Source: Mucidula mucida
Lineage: Eukaryota; Basidiomycota; Agaricomycetes; Agaricales; Physalacriaceae
DNA length: 14,641 bases
Assembly: GCA_015501055.1 (NCBI GenBank)
Contig: JADNYV010000835.1
Location: forward strand, 1 to 14,641
Direction of reading: 5' to 3'
In this document: in pieces, positions 1 to 8,221 of the stretch
How positions within the stretch are numbered: the first letter of the stretch is position 1
Layout: each line of letters begins with the position of its first letter
Made by a program: the position numbers and the translations under genes
The notes under the pieces: model-generated
The model's input: only the letters and a program-made list of their open reading frames with translations
Told to the model about the DNA's origin: nothing
Databases searched by the model: none

Positions 1-587
1 ACAGAACTTCCGACCGTTACACTTTCTCTTAACCCCTGCTTCCAACTGGTGCAAAACAAGCGCCTCTTATACTTGGAAGAGGCCCTATCTCTTCCCGCTG
101 AGCTAGTTGACGCATTGTCGCTTGTACGATGGACGATTGTCCCGCCCATCCCCTTCTTCTATCATGGCTGTTTCCCGGAGAACTTTCCTAGTCGCCGTAT
201 AACGTGGCGTGACGACCAGCTTTAGCGTACGAACGATTACATCTACCTCCGTCTCTTACGACCGACTCTTCGTCGCCTTTCGGCAAACGCTCTCGCTCCG
301 AATCAGAAGATACGGATTTGGATTCGGAATGGGATCCCGACTATAAAGGGCCATTCTCGTACTCACCTAGAGTCGACCCTTGGGTACACACCACCTCCGA
401 AAACGTGCGCGCGCGTTGGGAAGACGACGAGCTCGAGGAGTATGTCGCCGAGCCTGTGCGAAGCTTCAAGGAGGCTTTGGCCCAACCAGCGGCTTGGGTC
501 GACGTCTGGAACAGGCATCGCAGTAAGCGGCAGCGCAGCGATTCTGGCTGTCAAACTGTAGACGCGTCGGGTAGTGACGAAGATTGA
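1..587 (+). pseudogene. Broken 3' part of an unrecognised gene (copy A of the gene at 4592-5760)
   Basis: The window opens inside the region matching exon 4 of the intact gene at 4592-5760; the upstream exons lie outside. Bases 1-222 read in frame and match that gene, including the shared stretch PPIPFFYHGCFPE. At 223-225 there is a TAG. Alignment with the intact copy shows one base missing just there; downstream the matching frame is shifted by one and stays open to the TGA at 585-587. The shifted part keeps the features of the intact copy: a KRSRSE basic cluster, an acidic Trp-containing segment, and a basic then acidic C-terminus ending SGSDED. The first ~257 bases are roughly 70% identical to the other copy and the rest about 97-98%. 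It is probably a pseudogene, although one sequencing error could create the same break. Function is unknown. Confidence 0.75.
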
Positions 588-1049
588 GCTGTCTTGTGCA
601 TCTTCTCTGAAGTCATGGAGCCGCGTTCTCCTGCACGCTATAGGCAGGTCGGGCCCCCAAAGCAATGGGTGTATACAACGAAGTTATCACTGCAAGTGCA
701 GTGGGCTCTATATATTACTGTCTTATTATTATGTATCGTCGCGTTTGCAGTATGTACCAGCCTTGAATGATTTATGGTTGATGTGCCCCGATAACTCTAA
801 AATCTTATAATTGCGATCTACGAATTATGCTCGGTTTGTACATCTGGAGCTTGCATGGGCCCTACGCTACCTGAAGCTGTGGCACATATCGTGGCGTGCA
901 TTTCATCGTAATTCATCGTAAAAATGCGACGTTAACCATTTTCCAAGGCTTCGTCGAGTGTTGTTACTGCTACACCGACTGCACCGACACTCCGCAACAC
1001 TACACAATTCGGTACAAGAATCTTGATTTTCATTTCGCGGACGTTTCAG
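258..1049 (+). repeat. Duplicated block, copy 1 (near-identical part)
   Basis: Direct repeat of 5431-6222 in the same orientation, starting 5173 bp away. It covers the 3' part of the coding region and about 460 bp of 3' flank. By eye, 258-345 differ at around 8 positions and 346-587 at 4. The flank 588-1049 has about a dozen substitutions, two 1-base indels and two 10-base indels that cancel. Identity ends sharply after the shared sequence GGACGTTTCAG: copy 1 runs on into the GMC fragment, copy 2 into unrelated sequence. No terminal inverted repeats or target-site duplications are visible at this end; the left end of the similarity lies outside the window. Confidence 0.9.
902..921 (+). repeat. 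10-bp tandem duplication found only in copy 1
   Basis: The unit TTCATCGTAA occurs twice in a row here; the equivalent place in copy 2 (near 6073) has one unit. About 90 bases further on, copy 1 lacks 10 bases (CAACAGCGGC or equivalent) present in copy 2 near 6167-6176. These are small replication-slippage-type changes that arose after the two copies became near-identical. Confidence 0.85.
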
Positions 1050-1152
1050 CTGGTATGCTCTCCACCATTTCAAGTCGCATGATGCTAATGTCTTCGCTAG
1101 CTCATGGTAACGTGCTACCTCTTTCCTGTTTATGGTGTTCTAATCGTCGTAG

Positions 1153-2319
1153 CTGTCGGGCATTGGAGATCGAGAACACCTACAACAGTTTGGAATCGAA
1201 TCAGTGGTACATCTTCCAGGTGTTGGAATGAATATGCAAGGTGAGACAAGATTTGTATCGTGTCACGGCTGCTTGAACTACCTGGACGCCCACGAAATTT
1301 CGTTTTTGGGGCGCCGGGCACAGAGAACAGACATCCGGTGCAGATCATGACAAGATCAGCGTTACATGGCGAATGAAGCAGAACTATTTGATATTCAATG
1401 GTTGTGTTCTCTTTCCGGACCCAGAACAAGGTCCCTGTCTTGCCTATTACCTGGAGGGCCATCAGAACCTATACTCGTTTGGAGGCGCTATAACATCTGT
1501 GACGTCGAAGTCTCGTCCCGAATATATAGAACCTGATATGCTGACATACTGGGAGCCTGCATATTTCCAAGGATTCATCAGAGGTATACCTGTTCTTCTG
1601 CGCCAGCAAAAATAACGCCCAGATCCCCAGGCTTCTCGCAGGACCTTGTCGATAATCCCAATACAGTCACGGCCGTGCATTTGAAGGCTCATCCCTCATC
1701 GAAAGGCACAGTCCGCCTGACTGGCTCGCATCCGCAAGATCTGCTTGATATTCAGAAGAATCATTTCCAGGGCGAGAACGGGCTGAGGGACGTGGAGGAC
1801 TTGCGGAATGCGATCAAGCATTCGCGGGAGGTGATGAAGACGCTCCCCGTGGCGCTGCATGTTGTCGAGGAGATATTCCCCGGCGACGACGCGCAAAGTG
1901 ACGAAGCCATTGATGCACACATCTATAATAATATTTTCGGTTAGCAACACCGGTGAATTTGCAGCGAAATGTACTCATGCTGAGTTCATGTAGGACATCA
2001 TATTTGTTGCACGAACGCGATGGGTGCAGATGACGGTATGTGTGCTCTTCATCGGCACTGAGGTCATGATATATGTTAATTTGGTCCATGTGTAGATGAG
2101 TATGCTGTTCTTGATGGCGATTTCCGAGTGCGGGGTGTACAAAACTTGCGGGTGATCGATGCCAGCTCGTGGCCTATCGTTCCGGGATATTTTGTCACTA
2201 CGCCTTTTTATATGGTTCGTTTGGTCGTTGTCTTTTGGCTTCAGTGACGCTCATCATGTGGTATGCAGGCTTCGGAGAAGGCCGCAGACGTGATCATTGC
2301 AGCTGCGGGGTCGAACTGA
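1153..2319 (+). pseudogene. GMC oxidoreductase, C-terminal half only (5'-truncated)
   Basis: Six exons join in phase: 1153-1240, 1344-1583, 1631-1939, 1994-2035, 2096-2214 and 2269-2319 (TGA). All five introns are GT...AG (103, 47, 54, 60 and 54 nt), giving 282 residues. The fragment opens with LSGIGDREHLQQFGIES, the second GMC signature, then PGVGMNMQDHD and LKAHPSSKGTVRL. It ends in the GMC_oxred_C block: HHICCTNAMG (family catalytic His region), DGDFRVRGVQNLRVIDASSW, and FYMASEKAADVIIAAA. Family members are about 600 residues and use FAD to oxidise alcohols or sugars; many Agaricomycete ones are secreted and supply H2O2. The FAD-binding N-terminal half (GxGxxG region) is absent from the window. 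Upstream of 1153 the sequence offers only a likely intron (acceptor TAG 1150-1152, possible donor GTATGC at 1053) before the duplicated block ends at 1049. No stop or frameshift lies within the fragment, so truncation is probably recent. Alone it could not bind FAD. The substrate cannot be told. Confidence 0.88.
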
Positions 2320-2940
2320 ACGCTCTTTATTATACCAGTCTTCAAGGACGATTCTTCGACCTCCTCATTGCTCAGACATTATGAGGCAATCAATCTTGAA
2401 TCAATTGATGAGAAGTTGGGAAAATGTTAAGTATGGCCTAGTATTCAGATGGTCGTTTAAACCGGTTCATAACCACTGGATTTGAGGAAGGTTGAACGTC
2501 AAGTTGTGGTGAGATTCCTTGGGATTTGACTACACGGCTGCTTGGGTCGGGCGACGGAATAAACGACACTGCAACGACCCGGACGCGTCGTATCGTGACG
2601 AGGAGTGAGGAGAGAATTTTGTTCAACTTTTTGGAGATGCGCAAGGCCCAATGCTGAGTAGTACACAACACTGCTTTCGCTTTCAACCCGGTGAATAGTA
2701 GCATCGCTTAGCTAAGTGCGGCGGCTTGAGTTGAATAAATATATTGACTGAAGTTATCTACAAGGTTCTGGGTACTGACTACGGGGTGGTCGTATAGTAC
2801 TCGGTAGGAAAAGAAATGGAACGCAAGGAATGTGGTACAGGATGATACGCTTCTATATACGCGGAAGGAAGGAGTGTGATGGCAAAATGAAGAAAATATA
2901 CTTATATACGAGGGTCGATGGTTGATCAGCGTGAGTACAT
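2320..2940. other. Intergenic region between convergent genes; no gene seen
   Basis: This 621-bp stretch lies between the 3' ends of the GMC fragment (+) and the gene at 2941-4283 (-). The open frames are short, lack family features and have no splice-joinable neighbours. It holds AATAAA-like sequences (for example near 2735) and a perfect 10-bp palindrome, CTTAGCTAAG, at 2707-2716. It probably holds the 3' ends of both transcripts. Confidence 0.5.
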
Positions 2941-4283
2941 CTAGTCTTTGCCAGATCGGCTAGGAGCACTACGGCCAGGACGTGACTTGCGCGGTCGAGG
3001 TTCCGGCGCAGGTTGGGAAGAGGTGGGATCCGCGTTGCTTGCGGTCGAGCCGGCGTGCCTCGACTTCCGCTTTTGTCCAGCGGTTGGATTGGGAGTAGAA
3101 CTAGCCCCCGTAGGCTCATCAATGTCGTCGCCCTGGGTGGTGACCTTGCGGGTGCGCAAAGAGTACACGGTTTTCTCTTCGTCACTTTCCGTTCCGGGTG
3201 TGAAAGCTGGTTGCTGAAGAAGCGGCAGGGGAGGGTTGTAGAATGAGGAAGGTGGTTTCATCGATGACCAGAGTTGATTGAGGTTGTTGAGGAAAACGAC
3301 AGCTTTGCGCTGTTGTGCAGTGCATAAGGCGGAGGGTGACTGGGTGGCTACCTTTTGTACAAGGTTCCAAAGCACAAAAGGCACGCTGAGGTGGCTATGA
3401 ACGGTCAGATTCTCATACGGGGCGGTGTAGGTCACTGTTCGTCCTGTAGGTTCATGCTGATCGTCCAAAATTTCACGCGTAATTGGGCTGTTGAAGTTCC
3501 CAAACGGAAGAAGGCCAAATTTGTGGCGACCTTCATTCTGAGCGGCCTGCGGTGAGGATTAGAGAATGAGCTGATATTTTGTTGCAAAGACGGACCTCTT
3601 GTTCCCAGAATTTCGAGATAGCTGTTGGATCATACCTCCCCGCTATCTTCCTGTAGAAAGTTCGCACCCTGAACAAAAGGTCTATCGGTGGGCACAGCCC
3701 CCAGCTATCAGCAGCAGCATCGAAAGGTTCGTGGAGGGCACGGACACCTGTTGATTCTCTTAGTCGTGAGTAGTTGGTGAGAAGGTCGAGGCACTTACCA
3801 TAAAACAGGTTCGACGAAGAATCTACACAGAGGAAGCCTGGGATCATGCCCAGAATATACTCTAGGGTTCTAATCTACGCGTTGATCTGAGTTAGAGGAA
3901 TGGCGTGAAGATGGCGCAGAACATACGGGGAGTTCCTCTGATGCTCGCTGGACAACATGCATTAGCTGCACCTTGGATTTCTCGTGGATGTCCTCGCCCT
4001 TGGTCGCCGCAACGTGAGTCAAGGCACATCGTGCTCCAATCAATGAAGCTGATTCTGCACGTTGACGCGCATCATCCGGCATAGCCTGCAGCGGCTGTAT
4101 ATTGTGCTGTGGGGTGGGCTGTGGCCCCAAGGCCCTTGTCGGACGGGCAGTCGACGAAGCTACTATGACTTCCTCTGGCTCAGTGTCGGTGTCATGTGCA
4201 GGGGAGTCGGCGCGCGACTGAGAGCCATTGTCCTTCCTGGAGAGCTTGCGTGACCGACGAGAATATGTGCGCAAGTTAGACAT
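2941..4283 (-). CDS. Unrecognised four-exon gene, 396 residues, basic C-terminal tail
   Basis: Exons on the minus strand are 3927-4283, 3799-3874, 3596-3747 and 2941-3546. Introns of 52, 51 and 49 nt carry donors GTATGT, GTAAGT and GTCCGT and acceptors TAG, CAG and CAG, and all phases match. I chose ATG 4283 (MSNLRTYSRRSRKLSRK); the frame is open further upstream, but that part looks like leader. Residues 1-50 are basic then acidic and low-complexity. The middle, about 80-270, is ordered-looking (LEYILGMIPGFLCVDSSSN; then AAADSWGLCPPIDLLFRVRTFYRKIAGRYD, written here without a break only as landmarks of the exon 3 region; LTVHSHLSVPFVLWNLVQK in exon 4). The last ~100 residues are Ser/Pro/Lys/Arg-rich with KRKSRH and RPRKSRPGR, resembling nuclear-localisation or nucleic-acid-binding tails. 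No domain is recognised, so no function is given. The gene is divergent from the one at 4592 and may share its regulation. Confidence 0.72.
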
Positions 4284-4475
4284 GACGGTAGGGCAGAAAA
4301 GTAGGCAGAGATGGGGGGAACAACAGAGAGCGCAGTCATAGTGGCCAGTCTTTTGTAGAGATACCAAGCGTCGCGTGACCTATTCAGTGCCATTGTTCGG
4401 CGAATAATGAGAGAAGCCTAAAGAGCAATAGTCGAGTGGCCTTAGATGGTGCGGTCAAAGTACGAACAATACGAA

Positions 4476-4489
4476 TGTGACGTGTCACA
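4476..4489. promoter_or_regulatory. Perfect inverted repeat TGTGAC-GT-GTCACA in the divergent promoter
   Basis: Six-base arms TGTGAC (4476-4481) and GTCACA (4484-4489) are separated by two bases. It lies 193 bp from the start at 4283 and 103 bp from the start at 4592, between two divergent genes. The core TGACGTG resembles a CRE-like half-site bound by bZIP factors; which factor binds is unknown. The same arms recur 60 bp to the right. Confidence 0.5.
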
Positions 4490-4535
4490 GCAGAACTTGG
4501 ACAAATTCATCACATGATCTTGCTTGATTCGCGAT

Positions 4536-4556
4536 TGTGACATGACACAAGTCACA
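4536..4556. promoter_or_regulatory. Second TGTGAC...GTCACA inverted repeat, 60 bp from the first
   Basis: Arms TGTGAC (4536-4541) and GTCACA (4551-4556) are separated by 9 bases containing another CACA. The left arms of the two elements start exactly 60 bp apart, about six helical turns, so they would face the same side of the DNA. The element ends 35 bp before the ATG at 4592, close to where transcription of that gene should begin. Confidence 0.45.
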
Positions 4557-4591
4557 TACCTTTGTTGCTCTCAACCTTCACCAGTCCAACT

Positions 4592-5760
4592 ATGTCCCGA
4601 TACACACTCGAGCATTTTTCTCTATCAGAGGATTTTTTTGAAAACGTTGAATTGCATCAAATGCTACTCGACGACAAGGACTATTCTGTGAGCTTACTGC
4701 CATTATTACGATCACCACTGACGCGGGGTTAACAGCTCGACCTTTTTGAATACAACTGCGGTTACGCTCGTGGAGAATCCGAGGATGTTATATCTCTACC
4801 GCAGAATACCGTCTATGGTATGTGCTCAAAATAGAACAGACGATGTGGTATCTAAACGCGTGCTCTAGCCCGTCCTAGCTTCATGCGTGGAATACGAGAA
4901 AACTCCATTGCCCTCTTCCCACCTTGTACCGCACTCACTTCCTTGGGAGACATAACCCGTCCGAATCAAACTTGCGACTTCACCAAACGCCAACGATATG
5001 ACGAGGTCAGTCCTTCCGCTTCTCTATTGCTCCCAATCATCCATAGCTGCTGCTTTAGATACTCCCACTTACCGGCGTCTACGAGTTTATGATGATTCCT
5101 CTTGCATTCGAGGAACCCATATTCGTACGACATCCCGACACCCACACAATCACTCGGTTCGATAAACCATATACGGGACTTCCAACTGTTACACTTGCTC
5201 TCAATCCCCGCTTCATATTGGTCCAGAACCAGGATCTTACATACTTGGAGGACATATCACTTGTTCCATCCGACTTAGTGGATGCTATGTTACTCATAGA
5301 CTGGTCAATTATTCCGCCCATTCCTTTCTTCTATCATGGCTGTTTCCCGGAAGATTACCCCAATCGCCGGATTATCTGGCGTCCCGATCAGCTAGAGGAG
5401 TACGAGCGACTCCATCTTCCTCCTTCTCTCACGACCGACTCTTCGTCGCCTCTGGGCAAGCGCTCTCGCTCCGAATCAGAGGACACGGATTTGGATTCAG
5501 AATGGGATCCCAATTATAAAGGGCCATTCTCGTACTCACCTAGAGTCGACCCCTGGGTACACACCACCTCCGAAAACGTGCGCGCGTGTTGGGAAGACGA
5601 CGAGCTCGAGGAGTATGTCGCCGAGCCTGTGCGAAGCTTCAAGGAGGCTTTGGCCCAACCAGCGGCTTGGGTCGACGTCTGGAACAGGCATCGCAGTAAG
5701 CGGCAGCGCAGCGATTCTGGCTGTCAAATTGTAGCCGCGTCGGGTAGTGACGAAGATTGA
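4592..5760 (+). CDS. Unrecognised four-exon gene (intact copy B), 338 residues
   Basis: Exons are 4592-4687, 4736-4817, 4869-5005 and 5059-5760. Introns of 48, 51 and 53 nt have donors GTGAGC, GTATGT and GTCAGT and acceptors CAG, TAG and TAG; the first shows a CACTGAC branch site and all phases match. The protein starts MSRYTLEHFSLSEDFFENVE. It has no signal peptide or membrane segment. Hydrophobic patches around residues 110-200 (for example PPIPFFYHGCFPEDY) suggest a folded core. After about residue 235 it becomes Ser/Asp/Glu-rich, with a basic cluster (GKRSRSESED near 238-247), WxDDELEEY-type acidic stretches, a second basic cluster (HRSKRQRS) near the C-terminus and the acidic end SGSDED. 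The basic clusters could be nuclear-localisation signals. No known domain is recognised. A broken second copy lies at 1-587, so this is a duplicated, possibly lineage-specific family. Confidence 0.8.
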
Positions 5761-6222
5761 GCTGTCTTGTGCATCTTCTCTGAAGCCATGGAGCCGCGTT
5801 CTCCTGCACCTATAGGCAGGTCAGGCCCCCAAAGCAATGGGTGTATACAACGAAGTTTATCACTGCAAGTGCAGTGGGCTCTATATATTACTGTCTTATT
5901 ATTATGTATCGTCGCGTTTGCAGTATGTACCAGCCTTGAATGATTTATGGTTGATGTGCCCCGATAACTCTAAAATCTTATAATTGCGATCTACGAATTA
6001 TGCTCAGTTTGTACATCTGGAGCTTGCATGGGCCCTACGCTACCTGAAGCTGTGGCACATATCGTGGCGTGCATTTCATCGTAAAAATGCGACGTTAACC
6101 ATTTTACAAGGCTTCGTCGAGTGTTTTTACTGCTGCACCGACTGCACCGACACTCCGCGACACTACAACAGCGGCCACAATTCGGTACAAGAATCTTGAC
6201 TTTCTCTTCGCGGACGTTTCAG
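5431..6222 (+). repeat. Duplicated block, copy 2 (near-identical part)
   Basis: Partner of 258-1049. It spans the last ~110 codons of the intact gene and 462 bp of 3' flank, with TATATATT and TTATTATTATG tracts in the flank. Weaker similarity (about 70%) continues to the left, to position 5173, matching the start of the window. After 6222 the two flanks share nothing. The high identity in non-coding flank cannot be explained by selection on the protein. Confidence 0.9.
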
Positions 6223-6372
6223 AGCACATCAAATTTCCATTGCCTTTCACGCGCAGATTTCGGTCGCTGTTTCGCCACCGTCATCCGAGTCAACTACTGT
6301 GCACAGCCTACTGCTGAGAAACGACTATGTCTCCTGTAGCTTGCTTGTAGTGCCCATGTAGTGCGTAAAGAG

Positions 6373-6389
6373 CTGCCTATCGTAGGCAG
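6373..6389. repeat. Perfect short inverted repeat (7-bp arms, 3-base loop)
   Basis: CTGCCTA (6373-6379), TCG, TAGGCAG (6383-6389) can form a tight hairpin on either strand. It stands alone in a gene-poor stretch, followed by a GACATT direct repeat at about 6392-6403. A 7-bp palindrome can arise by chance; no role is claimed. Confidence 0.4.
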
Positions 6390-7548
6390 TAGACATTGAC
6401 ATTGACCGCGACGATGTTCCAATGTGGCGTAATCCTGATAGTAGATCCTCCCGTAGCCGCAGAGTATCCACTTCCATTTACCCACGTCCTAGCTAACATA
6501 CCTCGGGCATTGTGCGTTTTGGAAATTTCTCGAAGTGAGTGCATTATACTGTGCTAGGAGCTCGTTCCGCTGTCAGATCGAGGTAAGCCTTTGGGCTCGG
6601 GAGGTACTACCCATATGAGTCCAACCGGGTGCGAAAATGGAGAAAGATGTGCTTACCTCGTACTAGTGGCACTCATGCAGACGTCTTCGGATAATGATGA
6701 TAAGACGCGAATATTTCGGGACTTGTTGACACGTAGCGATTTGTCCGGACCGGGCGGTATGACGAGTTTGTGCGAAAGTAGTCGCCGTCAACTCCACGAC
6801 GGTGTAAGAATACCACGTATGTTGTAGGTTTACCGTCTGCGATGTGCTTATCGCGCGAGAGAGTCAAGTACTCAAGACGGACGTGACAGAGTCTAGAGCG
6901 CGATCAACAATCGACAAGATATTGAGCTTTGATCGAAATTTTGCCTCGTGTATCCGAGTTTAGTGGGCACAATGCTTTAGCAATGCATGACGACGACGAA
7001 TATGAGCTAGTATGAGTGAACTGTCCACTAACACGCGTCTGTAGACGGCGTAGACAGAGCGGCTTCAACTCTCCAGTCCCGAGCGGACATACGTATCGTT
7101 CGGATTAGTGAAACCGACTCAGACGGCGAGATAGAAAGCAGGAAGACGAGCAGAAATGAAACAGAGGTTGTCGTCGTGCGCAGGGGCATCAGACTCTCAT
7201 TAAGTAGGGTTGGGTTTCAGGCGTTCATAGACGAGAGAAGCAACAGCCGATAGCGTCGAATATTTCGTGGAGGCGCGAATATCGTACGACCTTAGTACTT
7301 GGTAACCTAGTGAGTGCTACGCGCACGCGTTTCAGCGTCAGAGACACCGCCGCAAAGATTCAAACGGCGGGAGACAGTGGTGATGGTCGGTGAAGAGCAG
7401 GAGATGGAGATGGAGATGGGGATTCAAAATGGGGGGGATACATCAAGAGAAACAGATCGATAATTAAATCCATGCAGCTAGCAGCCATACCGGAAATTGA
7501 ATTGGAAAAAGGAGGTAGGGAAGCCGGACATTGCGTCCGCTTAGTCAC

Positions 7549-7561
7549 CCAATAATAAAAG
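7549..7561 (+). promoter_or_regulatory. CCAAT box with adjoining AT-rich TATA-like element
   Basis: CCAAT (7549-7553) runs directly into AATAAAAG (7554-7561), about 49 bases before the ATG at 7610. Position and sequence fit a fungal core promoter, but the elements are short and the assignment rests on location. Confidence 0.35.
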
Positions 7562-7609
7562 TAGAGGTCCATCAGACTTGACGGTTGCCTCCTTCCACGA
7601 CGTCCAGCG

Positions 7610-8221
7610 ATGCATCTGCTCATTCCCGTGGACTGCGCCTCGTCGTGTGCCTTTTCGGTGCTTTCGTTAGCACTCGTCGGCCTTTTGCTCGTCGTTCTCT
7701 GGGCTTACCGATGCCACCGCGGTAATAGCGGCAAGCTGTCGCTGTGGGGCGTGCTCACACTGGAGAACCTCCCTGACGAGGCCCGGTCACTGCATGGCTC
7801 CCTAGCACGCAAATTCACAGGAAAGTCGTCCGGCGATAACAAACTGTCGCTGGAGATGGTCGAGGCTCAGCGTCGTGCGTATCTGCTCTCTTTCTGCGGT
7901 GGCAATTTCCGTCTCATAGAGCACATAGGTGTTGTATACGAAAAACAGCCACCAGTGTCCATGGCAAAGATGATAATGTCGCGGCATGTATGTCTCCTCA
8001 TTCTCTTGGATGTGAGGGCATCTACTGACTGGTGCATACAGACATTCCGTCGGCCGACCCCGAAAGTCATACCCCCGCCACCCCGGATACCCACTACTAC
8101 TACTACTACGACTCAAGGGCCTGCTACCGCGACGCCGCCACCTCGTCGCTCGCGCTCACTGTCCCCACCTCGACAGCAGCCTCCAGCGCATCCACGTCAG
8201 CCCCCATCCACGATGGTGTGA
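7610..8221 (+). CDS. Small N-terminally anchored protein with Pro/Thr/Ser-rich tail, 185 residues
   Basis: Exon 1 is 7610-7987 and exon 2 is 8042-8221 (TGA). The 54-nt intron has donor GTATGT, branch site CTACTGAC and acceptor CAG. Because it is a multiple of three without a stop, the unspliced frame reads through to 203 residues. Residues about 10-33 form one strong hydrophobic segment (SVLSLALVGLLLVVLWAY) followed by YRCHRG, as in a signal anchor with a cytosolic C-terminal part. The middle (NLPDEARSLHGSLARKFTG, then MVEAQRRAYLLSFCGGNFRL) looks structured. From about residue 127 the tail is low-complexity: IPPPPRIP, seven Thr in a row, then RRSRSLSPPR. I do not recognise the family. The sustained frame, good intron and promoter-like context support a real gene. 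Confidence 0.62.
   Translation: MHLLIPVDCASSCAFSVLSLALVGLLLVVLWAYRCHRGNSGKLSLWGVLTLENLPDEARSLHGSLARKFTGKSSGDNKLSLEMVEAQRRAYLLSFCGGNFRLIEHIGVVYEKQPPVSMAKMIMSRHVCLLILLDVRASTDWCIQTFRRPTPKVIPPPPRIPTTTTTTTQGPATATPPPRRSRSLSPPRQQPPAHPRQPPSTMV
8093..8107 (+). repeat. (ACT)5 trinucleotide repeat within coding sequence
   Basis: Five ACT units, then ACG ACT, encode the seven-Thr run in the tail of the small membrane protein. Trinucleotide slippage here would alter tail length without breaking the frame. Confidence 0.8.

Larger units (their letters stand above)
6223..7609. other. About 1.4 kb without a recognisable gene
   Basis: All open frames here are under about 90 residues and show no family motif, no amphipathic or low-complexity protein pattern, and no consistent splice-joined series in the frames I examined. 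No tRNA-like B-box context, transposon terminal repeats or array structure was seen. It contains a short hairpin at 6373-6389 and a G-rich (GGAGAT)3 microsatellite at about 7400-7417. The last ~60 bases hold the promoter-like elements of the gene at 7610. Confidence 0.4.

Noticed and set aside
258..1049. The duplicated block as a transposon or Helitron-type captured segment
   Set aside because: The visible edge has no terminal inverted repeat, target-site duplication or Helitron-like CTRR end with a hairpin; the other edge grades into older similarity rather than a clean terminus.
1051..1152. Coding continuation of the GMC fragment upstream of LSGIGD
   Set aside because: The frame in register has stops (TAG at 1150, TAA at 1141), and the sequence reads better as an intron ending in TAG.
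3318..3359. A possible 42-nt intron (GTAGCC...CAACAG) in exon 4 of the gene at 2941-4283
   Set aside because: It is in frame without stops, shorter than the other introns and lacks a clear branch site, so it was kept as coding.
7360..7623. An 87-residue minus-strand frame overlapping the start of the gene at 7610
   Set aside because: Its Ser-Pro run comes from the (GGAGAT)n microsatellite, and it overlaps the better supported plus-strand gene and promoter.
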